64,000 nucleotides of DNA, from assembly GCA_018894105.1 (NCBI GenBank), contig CM032124.1, positions 36,676,277 through 36,740,276 of the forward strand, in the 5' to 3' direction. The notes under the pieces are model-generated. The model saw nothing but the letters and a program-made list of their open reading frames with translations, had not been told where the DNA came from and did not search any database. The translations under genes were made by a program, and so were the position numbers. This document shows, in pieces, positions 23,061 through 33,931 of this stretch; the first letter of the stretch is position 1, and every line of letters starts with the position of its first letter. The DNA is from Jacaranda mimosifolia. Taxonomy: Eukaryota > Streptophyta > Magnoliopsida > Lamiales > Bignoniaceae.

Positions 23061-23950
23061 AGAGTTCCTTCCACCGATCGCTTATATGAATCCCCGCTAA
23101 TCATGACAAATCAGTTTGAGCTAAAGGTTAGCCTTTTAGCTTCCTTCGGATCCTCAAGTAGGGTCCCATCCGTTAAGTATCGAACTCAGCCATCTTTCCA
23201 CATCGCTTCCTCATCTATTTGCATCATTATCACCTCTTTTTTAGAGATGCAATCCTTTAGCTCAGAACGTTCAACCATCAACAGGGTTATATTCACACTT
23301 TGGGTTCCTATAATTGAACTACCAAACTTGGCCAAGGCGTCCGCTTGTTCGTTCTTCTCCCTCAGAATCTACTGTACTCAGCAAAATTCAAACTCAGACA
23401 TGAGCTCTTTTACCTTTCTCAGGTACTCAGTTATCGACTTCTCTTGGGTCTCAAAAATTCTTTCGATTTGGAGAGCCACAAGTTATAAGTCAGTATAAAC
23501 ATTCAACTTCTTAATATTCATGCATTTAGCAGCTTTCAGTTCTATAACTATGGCTTCATACTTGGCTTCGTTATTAGTGACCTTAAAAGGAAGTTTGATA
23601 GCGAACTTGAGCTCTACCTGCTTGGGTCCTTTAAAGAAAATTCTCGTTCCCCCGTACTAAGACGTGGCGGATCCATCGACATGCATCATCCATGTTTCTT
23701 CACTTCGTTAGAGGTCTTGTCCCACCATCTCAACTATGAAGTTGGCCAGGACTTGGGCTTTCACCGCGCTCTTGCTCCGATATTCTATGTCGAACTCCCC
23801 TAGTTCTATGGCCTACTTGGTCAGTCTACCCGAGAGTCAGGTTTTGCTAGGACCTATTTCAATAGATGGTTAGTTAAGACAATTATCTTATGAGATTGAA
23901 AATAGGATCTCAATTTCCTCGCCGCCATTATAAGGGCAGGAGCCAGCTTT
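23060..23950 (-). pseudogene. Gypsy RNase H domain, degenerate
   Basis: Minus-strand translation in several frames shows KLPFKVTNNEAKYEAIV, AAKCMNIKKLNVYTD, ITEYLRKVKELMSEFEF and LREKNEQADALAKFGS. These are the RNase H blocks of plant gypsy Pol containing the conserved NNxAEYEA-like Glu region and the NxxADALA Asp. Stop codons interrupt the chain at several points. The domain degrades the RNA strand of the hybrid during reverse transcription in active relatives. Confidence 0.82.
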
Positions 23951-24940
23951 TCAACCTCCAAGTACCTGCTCTCTGTCCCTTACAATATCTTGCTCACATA
24001 ATAGATGGGTTTGTGCATTGCGTTTTCCTCTCTGACTACCACCGAGTTGACCGCATATTTTAATATTCCCAAATACAAGTAGAGGGGCTCCCCTAGGACA
24101 GGTTTTGCCAACATAGATGGTGAGGTACCCTTTGAAATCTTGAAATGCCTTTTCACACACCTCATCCCAATGAAAGTTCTTCATGTTCCTTAAGATCTTA
24201 AAGAATGGCAAACTCTTATCGGCTGACCTCGAGATGAACCAATTTAAAGATGCGATCCTGCCCGTCAGCTTCTGTACATCCTTCACTGATTTGGGTGAGC
24301 TCATGTCAGATATAGCCTTGATCTTTTTCGGGTTCACCTCTATCCCGCACTCACTAACCAGATACCCCAAGAACCTCCCTCCTTTAACTCCAAAAGTGCA
24401 CTTAGACGGGTTGAGTTTCATCTTGTATCTTCTCATTATGGTGAAAGCTTCCTCTAAATGCATCAAGTGATCGAGCTCATTCAGGCTCTTAACAAGCATG
24501 TTGTCCACATATACCTCCATCATGACCCCAATTTGATCCTTAAACATCTTGTTAACTAACTGTTGGTATGTAGCTCCTGCATTCTTTAATCCGAAGGGCA
24601 TGGCGTTATAGCAGAAGATCCCTCTTTCAGTTACAAACATCGTCTTGTCTCGGTCTTCTTCTACCATAAAGATTGGTGGCATCCTTGGAAAGCATCCATT
24701 ATGCTAAGAAGAGCTCATCTCGTTGTGGAGTCCACCAGTACATCGATCCGTGGCAAGGGGTAAGGGTCCCTAGGGCAGGCCTTGTTCAGGTCTGAGTAAT
24801 CCATGCACACTTTCCACTTATCACCCGCTTTAGGCACAACTACCATATTCGACAACCACTTCGTGAACTGGATCTCCACAACATAACCCGGTTCCAGTAG
24901 TTTATTTACTTCATCCTCTATGATCCAATTCTTCATGGCC
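23951..24940 (-). pseudogene. Gypsy reverse transcriptase, degenerate
   Basis: Two minus-strand frames carry the domain. The first (24936-24715) has VVVPKAGDKWKVCMDYSDLN and CPRDPYPLPRID. The second (24682-23951) has FCYNAMPFGLKNAGATYQ, VYVDNMLVKS, NPSKCTFGV and FLGYLVSECGIEVNP. These are the standard RT blocks. The catalytic box reads YVDN instead of YVDD, so one metal-binding Asp is lost, and a frameshift near 24700 separates the two parts. Both changes would abolish activity. Confidence 0.93.
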
Positions 24941-25406
24941 CCGTGATTCCTCTTTTTTGTTGGACAGGCCTGACCTAGGGATCCACATTTAACTTGTGCA
25001 CTATCACTTCGGCATCTATCCCCTCAAAATCCGAAGGCTTCCAAGCAAAGACATCCACGTTCTGCCACAAGAATTCGATTATCAATAATTCTAATTTTGG
25101 GGTCATCTGTGTTCCAATTCTCATCGTCTTGCTCAGATCCCCAGGCACTAACTCGATCGCCTTGACCCCACCAGCTGGTTCAATCCTGTATTCCTCGACT
25201 CGCCTTTTCTTATTCTCGTCCTAGGGTTTCAAGTTTGCCAGGCCCTTCGCATAAGCCATAATAGCCTTTTTTCCCTTTAACCCTAGTCCTGCATCTCCAC
25301 CTTTCGACCCCGACCCCGAGCCCGAGCCTTCACCTTTGAGCCTCTTTTTCAGAGACACATGGTAGCATTCTCTTGCTTTATTTTGGTCACAACTCACTTC
25401 TCCAAT

Positions 25407-25838
25407 TCATCTGCTACTTGGGAATTTCATTTTGAGGTGGAAAGTTGATATCACTGCTTGAAATTGGTTCAAGCTTGGCCTGCCCAGGACCATGTTATAT
25501 GCGAATGGGACATCCACCACCAGAAATTTAAACATCAGGGTCTTGCGGCACGATTCCTTTATCAGAGACACTGGGAGGTCAATAGTTCCCATTGGCGTGA
25601 CCTCAGCTCCTTCAAATCCCACCAATGGTGTGTATACTAGTGAGACTCTTGTGAGCATGAGCTCCATCTTTTTTAGGACGTCCAAAAATATTATGTCAAC
25701 TGAACTTCCACTATCCACCAAGACCTTGTGCACAACGAAATTTGCTATGTCCCCGGTAATGACCATGGGGTCATTTTGGGGTCCAACGACCCCCAAGAGA
25801 ATCCCTGCCATCAAAGGTAATAACGGGCTCGTTAGCAA
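25407..25838 (-). pseudogene. Gypsy aspartic protease
   Basis: A 143-codon minus-strand frame contains the active-site motif LVDSGSSVDIIF at about residues 40-51, then LVGFEGAEVTPMGTIDLPV and MVLGRPSLNQFQAVIST. These are the typical retropepsin blocks of plant gypsy elements. The Asp-Ser-Gly triad looks intact, but the frame is no longer joined to gag or RT. Start position is arbitrary because the protein is cut from a polyprotein. Confidence 0.88.
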
Positions 25839-25959
25839 TATTCATCATGACATTAGTTCTTTTCTAATTTACCAGGTTCCTAATGGATCTAACGTACCTC
25901 TTCCTCGAGCTATGGGAACCCCTTGATGCGGGCCCCCTAGCTATCATGTATATGACTCC

Positions 25960-27420
25960 TCGCTTGGGTAAGTTATCCCCTACGGGATCATTAGCTATCT
26001 TCTTGTCCTTCTTTTCCTTACTGTAGGATCTGTTTTGAGATCGAGATCGATCCCTCTTTTTCCCAAACTCCCCTCAAAGTTGTGCCCTCTGGTTCTAGCA
26101 ATGAACTCCTTCAGGTGTCCTTGCCTGATGAGCCTCTTTACCTCATCCTCAAGTTGAATGCAACCCTCAGTATCGTGACCCCGATCCTTATGAAAACGGT
26201 AATATTTGTTTGAGTTTTGTCTTGCTGGGGTATCTCACATCTTCTGAGGCCATTGTAGTATCTTCGATCCCTCGATAGCCATAAGTACGTGGGACCTCAT
26301 GGTGTTGAGCGGGGCATAGTGATTGTATTTCCTCAACGGGAAACGTTGGCGATCTTTTTTAGATCGAGCCTTGGGAGGTCTCAGGTCTATTTTAGACCTT
26401 CAGTGAGCATTCTTGGACCACTCATGATCCTTCATGGCGTTGATCTCCTCCTCTTGAATGTAGCACTACGCTACCTCCATCCTCTGCTCCATATCGTCCG
26501 GGGGTTCCCTGGCAAGAGTTGATGTCAACGGTCCCTTTTTGAGGCCATGTATGAGGATGCTTGTGATCATATCAATGCGCAAGTCTTGCACTTCTAGTAT
26601 CTCGTTGTTGAACCTATTCATGAATCTTCTTAAGCTCTCGTCCTCCCTCTGCCATATAGTGAACAAGTATGTGGCCAACCACTTAGACTTTTTCTTGCTA
26701 GCAAATTGGTGTAGGAACCTCTTTATGAGCTGATCATAAGATACTATCGTTCCTGGAACTTGCCCCATAAACCACTCTTGAGCCACTTCCACTGAGCGTA
26801 GTCACAAAGATCCTGGAGTTCATGGCGTCAGACAGTCTATATAAGTTCATAATATTTTGAAAAGTGGTTACGTGCTCCTGAGGGTCCTTGTTCCCATCGT
26901 ACTTAGGCAAGTCAAGCAGTTTAAAGTGAGAGGCCACAGACTCGGCCAGTATTTCTGTAGAGAACGGCGAGTTCCTCTTTTGTAATGCCGAAGTCCCGTT
27001 CTTTTTAAGCTCATCAATCTTCCTGCTCAACTGTTCAACCTGGTGACTTATCTCGTTAACATCCTCCCCGAAAAGCAAAGGTTGGGGTCTCTTAAATGTC
27101 GGGTCGTCCCTATTTAATGTCAATGGTTCCAATCTGACCCTTTTTCCCTTCGATAAACATTAGGTGGGTGATTCACCCTTCGCACCACCTTACTCCCCAT
27201 CTCTTCAAAGTCTACTGTCTCCTTTCCCCTGGATATTCGCAATCCTTGCACTCCTTCTGCCAGTGACGAACTCGGCCTCCTTTCTTGGAACAACAGCCGG
27301 TTCACTAGTGTGAGGCTAGTCTGATGAGGCATCATTACCTCTTCTCGGGCTCGCTGCTCGTGTTCATCCCACAACCGCCAACTCATCTCAAAGACCATTT
27401 TCTCTAGGCCGTCTCTGCTG
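25960..27420 (-). pseudogene. Gypsy Gag, degenerate
   Basis: Three overlapping frames (27398-27120, 27132-26734, 26792-26466) together carry the Gag region. Clear blocks are FKLLDLPKYDGNKDPQEHV, TTFQNIMNLYRLSDAM, then AQEWFMGQVPGTIVSYDQL and FLHQFASKKKSKWL, the retrotransposon Gag core (PF03732). Further down, near 26100-26200, follow HKDRGHDTEGCIQLEDEVK and RQGHLKEFI. At least two frameshifts break it. In active elements it forms the virus-like particle. Confidence 0.85.
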
Positions 27421-27612
27421 ATTTGTATGACCTGCGTTCTGCTGGGATCTATTGGTGATGTTACCGATTTCCCTCCTATTTGAGCATTCTACAACATTAC
27501 CGTAGGTGGCGATGGGGAGGTAGGCGATATGGGGATTGGAGTATCCAAGGTCCTCCCAAGAGTTTTGTCCATCACTTACGGTCGACTCTTGCTACCGATA
27601 AATCAAATTAGA

Positions 27613-27633
27613 GTTCCCACAAATAGCGCCAAC
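27613..27633 (-). other. Primer-binding site region of the gypsy element
   Basis: Directly inside the 5' LTR the minus strand reads GTTGGCGCTATTTGTGGGAA. The TGGCGC core next to the LTR end is what plant gypsy elements use to bind the tRNA primer. I did not match it to a particular tRNA. Confidence 0.65.
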
Positions 27634-28142
27634 TGATGTGGCTCTAGCTCCGCGACTATGACCTCGATCCAAAATGTCCGGTGTATCCTTGATCGCAGTC
27701 ACAACCTCGGCCTGGGACTACACAAGTGAATTTTGGGTTTCTGACCTGATCACAAGAGAACACGTTAGACTAGCTAAGATCGCCTCAGCTAAGGCCCTCC
27801 GATGCCTAAGTTAATGAGGTCAACAAGTGGGTTCGGGGTCTAGAGAAGAGATGAAGTTAATGATAGTAAATAGTGATTGCTTGACCTGGAATTGAGCGCG
27901 CCTTGCCTTTTATTTGGGCATAGGCGTCCTTGTCTGTACTAATCGAGCTGGCAGCTTATCGCATGATGGATCCTTAATCAATCAACAACGCCTAATTCGG
28001 GTCATGAGCGGATTTGGGTCGGGCTCATACAGTTCAAACTGGACCCGAACAATGAGATGTGGATCCTGTCCTGTTTCGTCATTTTGTTAAAGTTCAAGGG
28101 TAAAAAAGTCTTTTCAAGCAATCCCCATAATAATTAGGATCA
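27634..28142 (-). repeat. 5' LTR of the gypsy element
   Basis: Begins TGATGTGG and ends AGGATCA on the plus strand. Aligns throughout with 17676-18185 and is followed by the AATTT duplication. It would hold the promoter of the element on the minus strand. Confidence 0.92.
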
Positions 28143-28181
28143 AATTTATTGATCAGTAATATTTTTCATTATAAAAACTTA

Positions 28182-28581
28182 GGCCTTGTTTGGTTGCAAA
28201 CTCCCAGTTTGTTTCCAACTCCCAAAATTTAAACAAACAAACAAACAATACACATTCCTCAATTCCATTCCCAAAACACAAAATTTATTCCCTAAAATAT
28301 CCTTACTATTCACACTATCAAATCATTCCCCAAAGTTTCAATCATTGTCTCATCTTTACACATACTACTACTCATTCAATCTATATATATACATATATAA
28401 ATAATTTTAAAATACTCATTTCACCCCATAAATCCAACAAAAAAGTTATTCACGTGACATCTTGCCCCCCCCCCCCCCAAAATCCAAGCAAACAATTATC
28501 ATTTTCCCCAACCCCACTTTCGAAAAGTCATTTTACCAAAAAAATTTGATAAAATTCCCTAATTCACAACCAAACAGGTCC
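28182..28581. mobile_element. Tourist-type MITE (PIF/Harbinger) with TTA duplication
   Basis: The ends are GGCCTTGTTTGGTTG and, read inward from the right, GGACCTGTTTGGTTG. TTA flanks both sides (28179-28181 and 28582-28584). The paralogous sequence at 9121-9135 has no insertion. Length is 400 bp with no transposase. It lies only 40 bp from the gypsy element. It contains a run of 14 C (28465-28478), which may be a sequencing or assembly risk point. Open frames inside (28186-28549) are fortuitous. Confidence 0.88.
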
Positions 28582-28730
28582 TTACTTAACTGTTATTAAC
28601 AATGAGTAGAATTTTAAACATAAAGCACATTTCTTATTGTAAAAATTTAGATTTTGTCTAATGAATTTCAGTTTACTATTATTTATTTGTATCAGAATTA
28701 TAAAATATTTTACTTTTATCTTTTTTACTT

Positions 28731-28877
28731 ATCAGCTCGGCTATTGCTGGTTGAAGCTTTGTCTTTGAAGGAATTTCAAGCTGATCAAAATGTTCATATA
28801 TCGTCTGTCTGAGTTTTTGGCTCATCATCAATTTGTGGTGCTGATGGTGGCAATTCATTACTTGTACTGTCTAACAT
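28731..28877 (-). pseudogene. Truncated PGG gene (N-terminus only)
   Basis: The minus strand opens [20 protein letters not shown], as in the intact paralogues. A small indel near codon 25 then shifts the frame to a stop, although the following residues ([15 protein letters not shown]) remain readable in another frame. After about 48 codons the similarity jumps at about 28731 to downstream sequence matching the region just past the relic at 9290. One deletion thus removed the PGG domain, the intergenic spacer and the older relic together. Confidence 0.88.
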
Positions 28878-29215
28878 GTCTGTCTACAAGATTGATGATC
28901 TGTTGGTTGCTGATAAATGATATCTGAAACAACTGGCTAATGAAAAACGGGAGAGGAGTGAAGTTAATTTAAGTGTTTGATTATATGTGCATTGATATAA
29001 TATGTTCCTCTTTTTGGTTCTATGGCGAAATTTTTGTTGGAGCTAAATTGTAAAAGTAAAATTAATTTTCATTTGTTCAAAAAATAAAAAGTCTTTTGAA
29101 AAAGCACTTTAGATATTTTATTCTAATACAGATATATATTAAATATACAATAATGAATGATAGGATATAAAAATATTTTTACTATTGTCTAAAAAAGAAA
29201 AAAAGAAATATAGAC
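28878..29215 (-). repeat. Upstream flank of the truncated PGG copy
   Basis: Matches the sequence just upstream of the intact genes (GTCTACAAGATTGATGATCTG, TGTGCATTGATATAATATG, GGAGCTAAATTG). A similar block recurs at 32085-32260, so the flank is itself duplicated around the inserted elements at 29403-32077. It has no leader exon. Confidence 0.7.
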
Positions 29216-29402
29216 TTTGTTTGTTTGTGTTTTTTAAAAATATTTTTCAACTTTCTTTTTTTTTTTGACATTCTTCAAGTTAATACTCTTAAAATATAAT
29301 ATTTTCTACCCAAAATACTCCCAAAAAGAATAAAAAGCAAGGTGGATACATGGTACTACCTTTTCCCATTCACATGCACATGCCCCTTCGCCTTTTCCCC
29401 GT

Positions 29403-30138
29403 GTTTTGAAAATCGGATCAAATTGATTGGTCAAATTGATGACCAAAGGCCAATTCAATAATATTGAAGCATAAAAATTGTTGACCTTTTGAACCAGTTA
29501 AAAACTTGTTAAACCAGTACCGATTTGACAAGTTGACCACCAATTCACTTATTTTTTATTTTTTTTAAATTTAAAAATTAATTTAACAAAAAATGAAAAA
29601 TATAAAAAGAAAAGAGAAATTATGAGTTGAAAATGAAGATTAAAGATTTTTGACATGATATGTTTGAAACATGAATTTATTTTCTTAAAATTTAATAAAG
29701 TGGTGGTTATATGTGAATGCCTATGTTTAATTTATTGTTTTATTTTTTTAATCTCTCTTAGATTATGTTGAATATTTAGTATAGAAGAATTTATTTTTAC
29801 TTGGATTTGAAGCATGAATGAATTATTACTTAAATTAATGTGAAATATTATTTTTTATTTATTTATAGTTGACTAATTGAAAATAGTATTTTTTTCCCCT
29901 TCTAAAAAGCATAATTAAAAATAAATAAGTTGAAAGTTGTTTCAAATAATATTTTTTCTATAGCATTGGAAATTTAATTTTTTGTTAATATTAAAATATT
30001 ATATATATTTATAAAATTAAATATAATTATTACATGATTATAATATCATACCAATCAAATTAATGGTTCAATCGATCGAATCAATTGAATCAATAACCAA
30101 CAATATCATGGTTTTTTATTCGATCCGATTTTAAAAAT
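29403..30138. mobile_element. TIR element, ~740 bp, hAT-like MITE
   Basis: Left end TTTTGAAAATCGGATCAAATT is mirrored at the right by AATTTT-type sequence whose inverted reading is TTTTTAAAATCGGATCGAAT. Inverted similarity continues inward (GATTGGTCAAATTGA vs GATTCAATTGATTCGA). The interior is AT-rich with no ORF. Superfamily assignment is tentative, as no clean target duplication was found. Confidence 0.5.
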
Positions 30139-30846
30139 ATTGGCTTTTCCCCAATCACAAGCACGTGACCCTTTGGTTTCTCTCTCCATTTCCTCACCCA
30201 TCAGACTTGTCATTCTCTCTCTCCATCTCCCTCAATTCTCTCGTTTCTCTTGCCTCAAAGCACAATAAGTTATTAAAATATTACATAATTAGGTTAATTT
30301 ATTTAATAGTTAATATATTATTTTATTTATTTTTTAGAATTTAATTTTTAATTAATAGGTTTTACATTAACAGATTACGTATTTATATTAAATTATTTTT
30401 TTTACATAGTAAATATATTAATAATTACATTTTTATTAAAGTATTATTGGTTTTATCTTTAACTCGTATATTTGGTAGTAAGTATATTATTAATTAAAAT
30501 ATTTAAATTAGTAAATATATTACTAACTATACAGTAATTAAAATATTTTCAATGATTCTTCAATTTTTATTAAACTAATTACTACTTATATTATTAACTA
30601 CATAAATTTAAAAAAAAAATTAAATGGTGCAAAATAATATGTTAACAATTTTATTTAAAAAATAAAATAATAATGTTTTAATTTCATAATTTTATTTATT
30701 TATTCAAAATATTATTTCATATAAATTCCTTAATTATAAATTATTTATAAAATAATGTAAAAACAATTAATTACAAATCATTTCCCGACAATCATATATC
30801 AATAATTATAAATATATACACACATACATTAATCATCCGTATATAT
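30139..30846. other. AT-rich non-coding spacer
   Basis: A CT-rich stretch (30175-30250) is followed by about 600 bp of very AT-rich sequence without reading frames or recognisable repeats. Confidence 0.5.
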
Positions 30847-32077
30847 TAGGGGTGGCAATTTTCAACACGACACGATAGCTTAACATGAGTTTAACACGAA
30901 AAAATTGGATTTGAGTTGACCCATTTTGGGTCCGGATCTAATAAGATCAATACGAATAAGAACCCAAAGAAAATATGTTGGGTTGGGTTGGGTTGAATTC
31001 AAAGTTACACAAACAACTTAAAATTTGATTGTAGGTCACAAGACAATCCTAACCCACCTGTATCAACTCAATCCAATCCTAATTAAACAAATAAAATTTA
31101 AATTTTATTAGGAGTAAAAATATAAAATAACAAAATAAAGCTTGAAAATTTAAATTTTTGCAATATCAAGATTAATACTTTGGCATTTTTTGGTCTTATT
31201 TATTTTCACAACCATTAGGATGAATTGTTACAATTGGTTATTTTTGTATCCAAGTGGACATGAAAATTGTACTGCAAAAAGTTAATAAAACACTGCTTTA
31301 ACTATTGAGTTGTCCTAAAAAAATTTCTAATGCATTTTATAACGCAAGATTTTGCATAAATAAATAGATAAAAGTTCTTTCTAATGAGAGGTTATAAAAT
31401 ATACAAAAGACTTAAGCAAGCTTTTATAACAAAGTTATGTGTATAGTTTAAAATATTTGTTTACTTATTTACTTAATGATATATTTTTATTGATTTATGT
31501 ATTGCTTAATTGAATCAATATAAAGTTAACAAATAAAGGCATTAATTTGAAAAAGTTAAAAGAGATAATTTAATTGACACAAAAGATTCAAAAATTAAAG
31601 AGAGTGGGTGAGTAAACCTTGGAAAAATATGATATTTTTAAAAGTAAAACAATTTATGATTTCAATATTTTTATGATGCAGAGAGATATAGAAAATGAAA
31701 GGAAAAAAAAAAAGTCCTAAAAATTAATATATTATGTAGTTCAATTAAAATTATTTGAGTGCTTTTGTAAAGTTATAATGGACTCCTTACTCCTATTATA
31801 GTTTATTAATAATTAAAATAGATAAAATTAAAAAATAAAAATACCAAAATTTTTCTAAAAATTAAAATAAATATCCAAAATAATTATTTTAAAAATCAGA
31901 TTGACCCAAAAATAACTTGATATGAATCGAGTTGGGTTAGGATTGAACACTTTTAGATTGAGTTGGGTTATGATTGAACACTTTTAGATTGAGTTGGGTT
32001 CGAATTGAGAAAATTAATGTTATACCCCTAATTCAACCCAACTTAAACCTACTCGACCCACCCAAAATTTTGCCCTA
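30847..32077. mobile_element. hAT-type non-autonomous element (GGGTTGGGTT-rich)
   Basis: Left end TAGGGGTGGCAATTTT and inverted right end TAGGGCAAAATTTT, with subterminal GGGTTGGGTTGGG on one side and CAACCCAACTTAAACC on the other. Possible 8-bp duplication GTATATAT/GACTACAT matches at only 5 of 8 positions. Interior is AT-rich and non-coding. Termini of this kind belong to an abundant plant hAT MITE class. Confidence 0.6.
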
Positions 32078-32289
32078 GACTACATATATTGGAGCTAAAT
32101 CGCAAAAGTAAAATTAATATTTGTTTGTTCTAAAAACAGAAGTCCTTTGGAAATATAGAAAGCACCCTGAATCTTCCTTTCAGGGACAGGCATGTTTTAA
32201 ATATACTTGAATGAATGATAGAATTTGTAAATATTTTTGCTATTCTCTAAAAAAGAAAAATATATATAATTCCCTTGTGCTTTATTGAT

Positions 32290-33520
32290 AATGATAAGGC
32301 CAAGTTCATTATAAAATTGCGTCTTACGACTGCCACGTGCATGTGTGCATATTTTGATGCAAACTATGAAGGGCACAAGAGTAAATTCATAGGGATTTAA
32401 TTAATAAAAAGGTAAGCGGAATTAGGGAAGTAGAAAATGAAATTAAGTGAGATAAATGATTAATTAAATAAATCAACCCTTTTTCCTTGAGAATCGATCT
32501 AGCAGGTTTTGTCGTCATGTCCACCATTAGTATCTCAATTAACATCTTATATTTCATTTTTTATTTTTTTTTTATTCTAATTTATTATATTTATAGTAAA
32601 TGTATTTATTTTTTAATTAATTATTTTTATAAAAAATATTTAAGATATGTATTATATAATCATGAAATGAAACAAAAAATAAAATAAAAAATAAAATAGA
32701 GAATTGATTCCATGTGTGCCCCAGTTTACAGCAGGAATCTCTCTGTCTCTCTTAACTATTTTTCTCTCGGGAATAGTGTTTTGACCCTTCAGTTTTTTGT
32801 TTTGCATTTTGCCCTCTTACTTTTTCTCAATTCATTATTTGTACTTATAAGTTTTAACTTACATTACACATATTATTATATTCCTTAACCCACGTTTAAT
32901 CACAATGGTTACAGCTTGGACTTAAGGTAATGACGGACATGATTGATCCACGTGTCATCCCATAGGGTTGGATCATTTTTTTTCTTTTATTACTGTGTAG
33001 GATTAAAATGTGGGTTGGCATAATGACAAAATTTACAACTTTAATCATCTGAGTTTATGACTATTCTACACTAAAAATTGGAGTCGTTTTGTGAATGGGC
33101 TTTTTTGGTTTTTAATAATAATAAAAATTTAAGTTCAAATGTTGTTTATTATAGTAATTATATATGTTCCTTAAGGTTGGTGGTGATTTTTTTGCTCTAT
33201 TTTTTTAAATTCTATTTCTTTATATGAAATACATGTGAGACTTCAATATAACATTCTTTTTTAAGTGAGTTAAGTAACAAATTAATTAAGTTAATAAAGA
33301 TCTTGTATTCTTGTGTTGGACCTGCATTTTCATGCTTTGTCACATATCTGAATTATTAATAATTGGACTTACCCCAACCCCAGCAAGTCCTAGTCATCAT
33401 ATGTGATTACGGCTGATGATTGAAAATATGAATCACTATGAATTATATTAGATTAGAATAACGATAAATAGTAAATATAAAGTTTCAGCTCATGAGTATT
33501 TTTTTCCTCATTGTCTTTGA
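32290..33520. repeat. Segmental duplicate of 38250-39430 (downstream flank of PGG copy 2)
   Basis: Shares AGCAGGTTTTGTCG, TCCACCATTAGTATC, TCTCTCGGGAATAGTGTTTTG, ACCCTTCAGTTTTTTG, ATTCCTTAACCCACG and GACGGACATGATTGATCCAC with the 38-kb copy, in order. It contains a 66-codon plus frame (32487-32687) whose first 30 residues resemble the frame at 38248-38448; see findings. Otherwise non-coding. Confidence 0.8.
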
Positions 33521-33931
33521 AATTTTATATTTCAATAATAGTGTTGATTCACCTAAGTTGAAAATAAAAACAAGAGCACGGGAAGGGTAACATTTATATT
33601 CGTCTATTTTAGCTCAAAGGCCTAATATTTGGTGAATTTATGCCACATGGCTTTGTTGGTGTCATCAACCTTTAGAACAAAAGTCGCATTGGCATGAGAA
33701 TCCATGTTCCATTTGCTTCAAAAGTATACATACAACAATAGCTATCTAAGTAAATTTACTCATATTCAAATCAATATGAATTAAGGAGAGGAATTCTCGT
33801 AATGAAATAAGTTGAAACTATCGATTGTCAAATGCCATTACCACCCAATGCAGAGCATTATTGATGGCTTGATTGGATTAATCTTCCTTTTATAGAAACG
33901 AAATGCTGAGATGAAGAGAGGCAGGCCTCTT
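33521..33931. other. Spacer downstream of PGG copy 2
   Basis: Non-coding; would hold the 3' UTR and poly(A) site of PGG copy 2 on the minus strand. No recognisable element. Confidence 0.4.

Larger units (their letters stand above)
17676..28142 (-). mobile_element. Full-length, defective Tat/Ogre-type Ty3/gypsy retrotransposon
   Basis: Two LTRs of about 510 bp (17676-18185 and 27634-28142) bracket internal sequence. A perfect 5-bp target duplication, AATTT (17671-17675 and 28143-28147), shows a single intact insertion. The uninterrupted site is seen in the paralogous flank near 9090-9110. Coding order on the minus strand is gag, protease, RT, RNase H, integrase. After integrase come a minisatellite and an ORF on the opposite strand, the layout known from the Tat/Ogre/Grande lineage. 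Every coding domain has frameshifts or stops, and the LTRs have clearly diverged, so the element is old and inactive. Confidence 0.92.
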
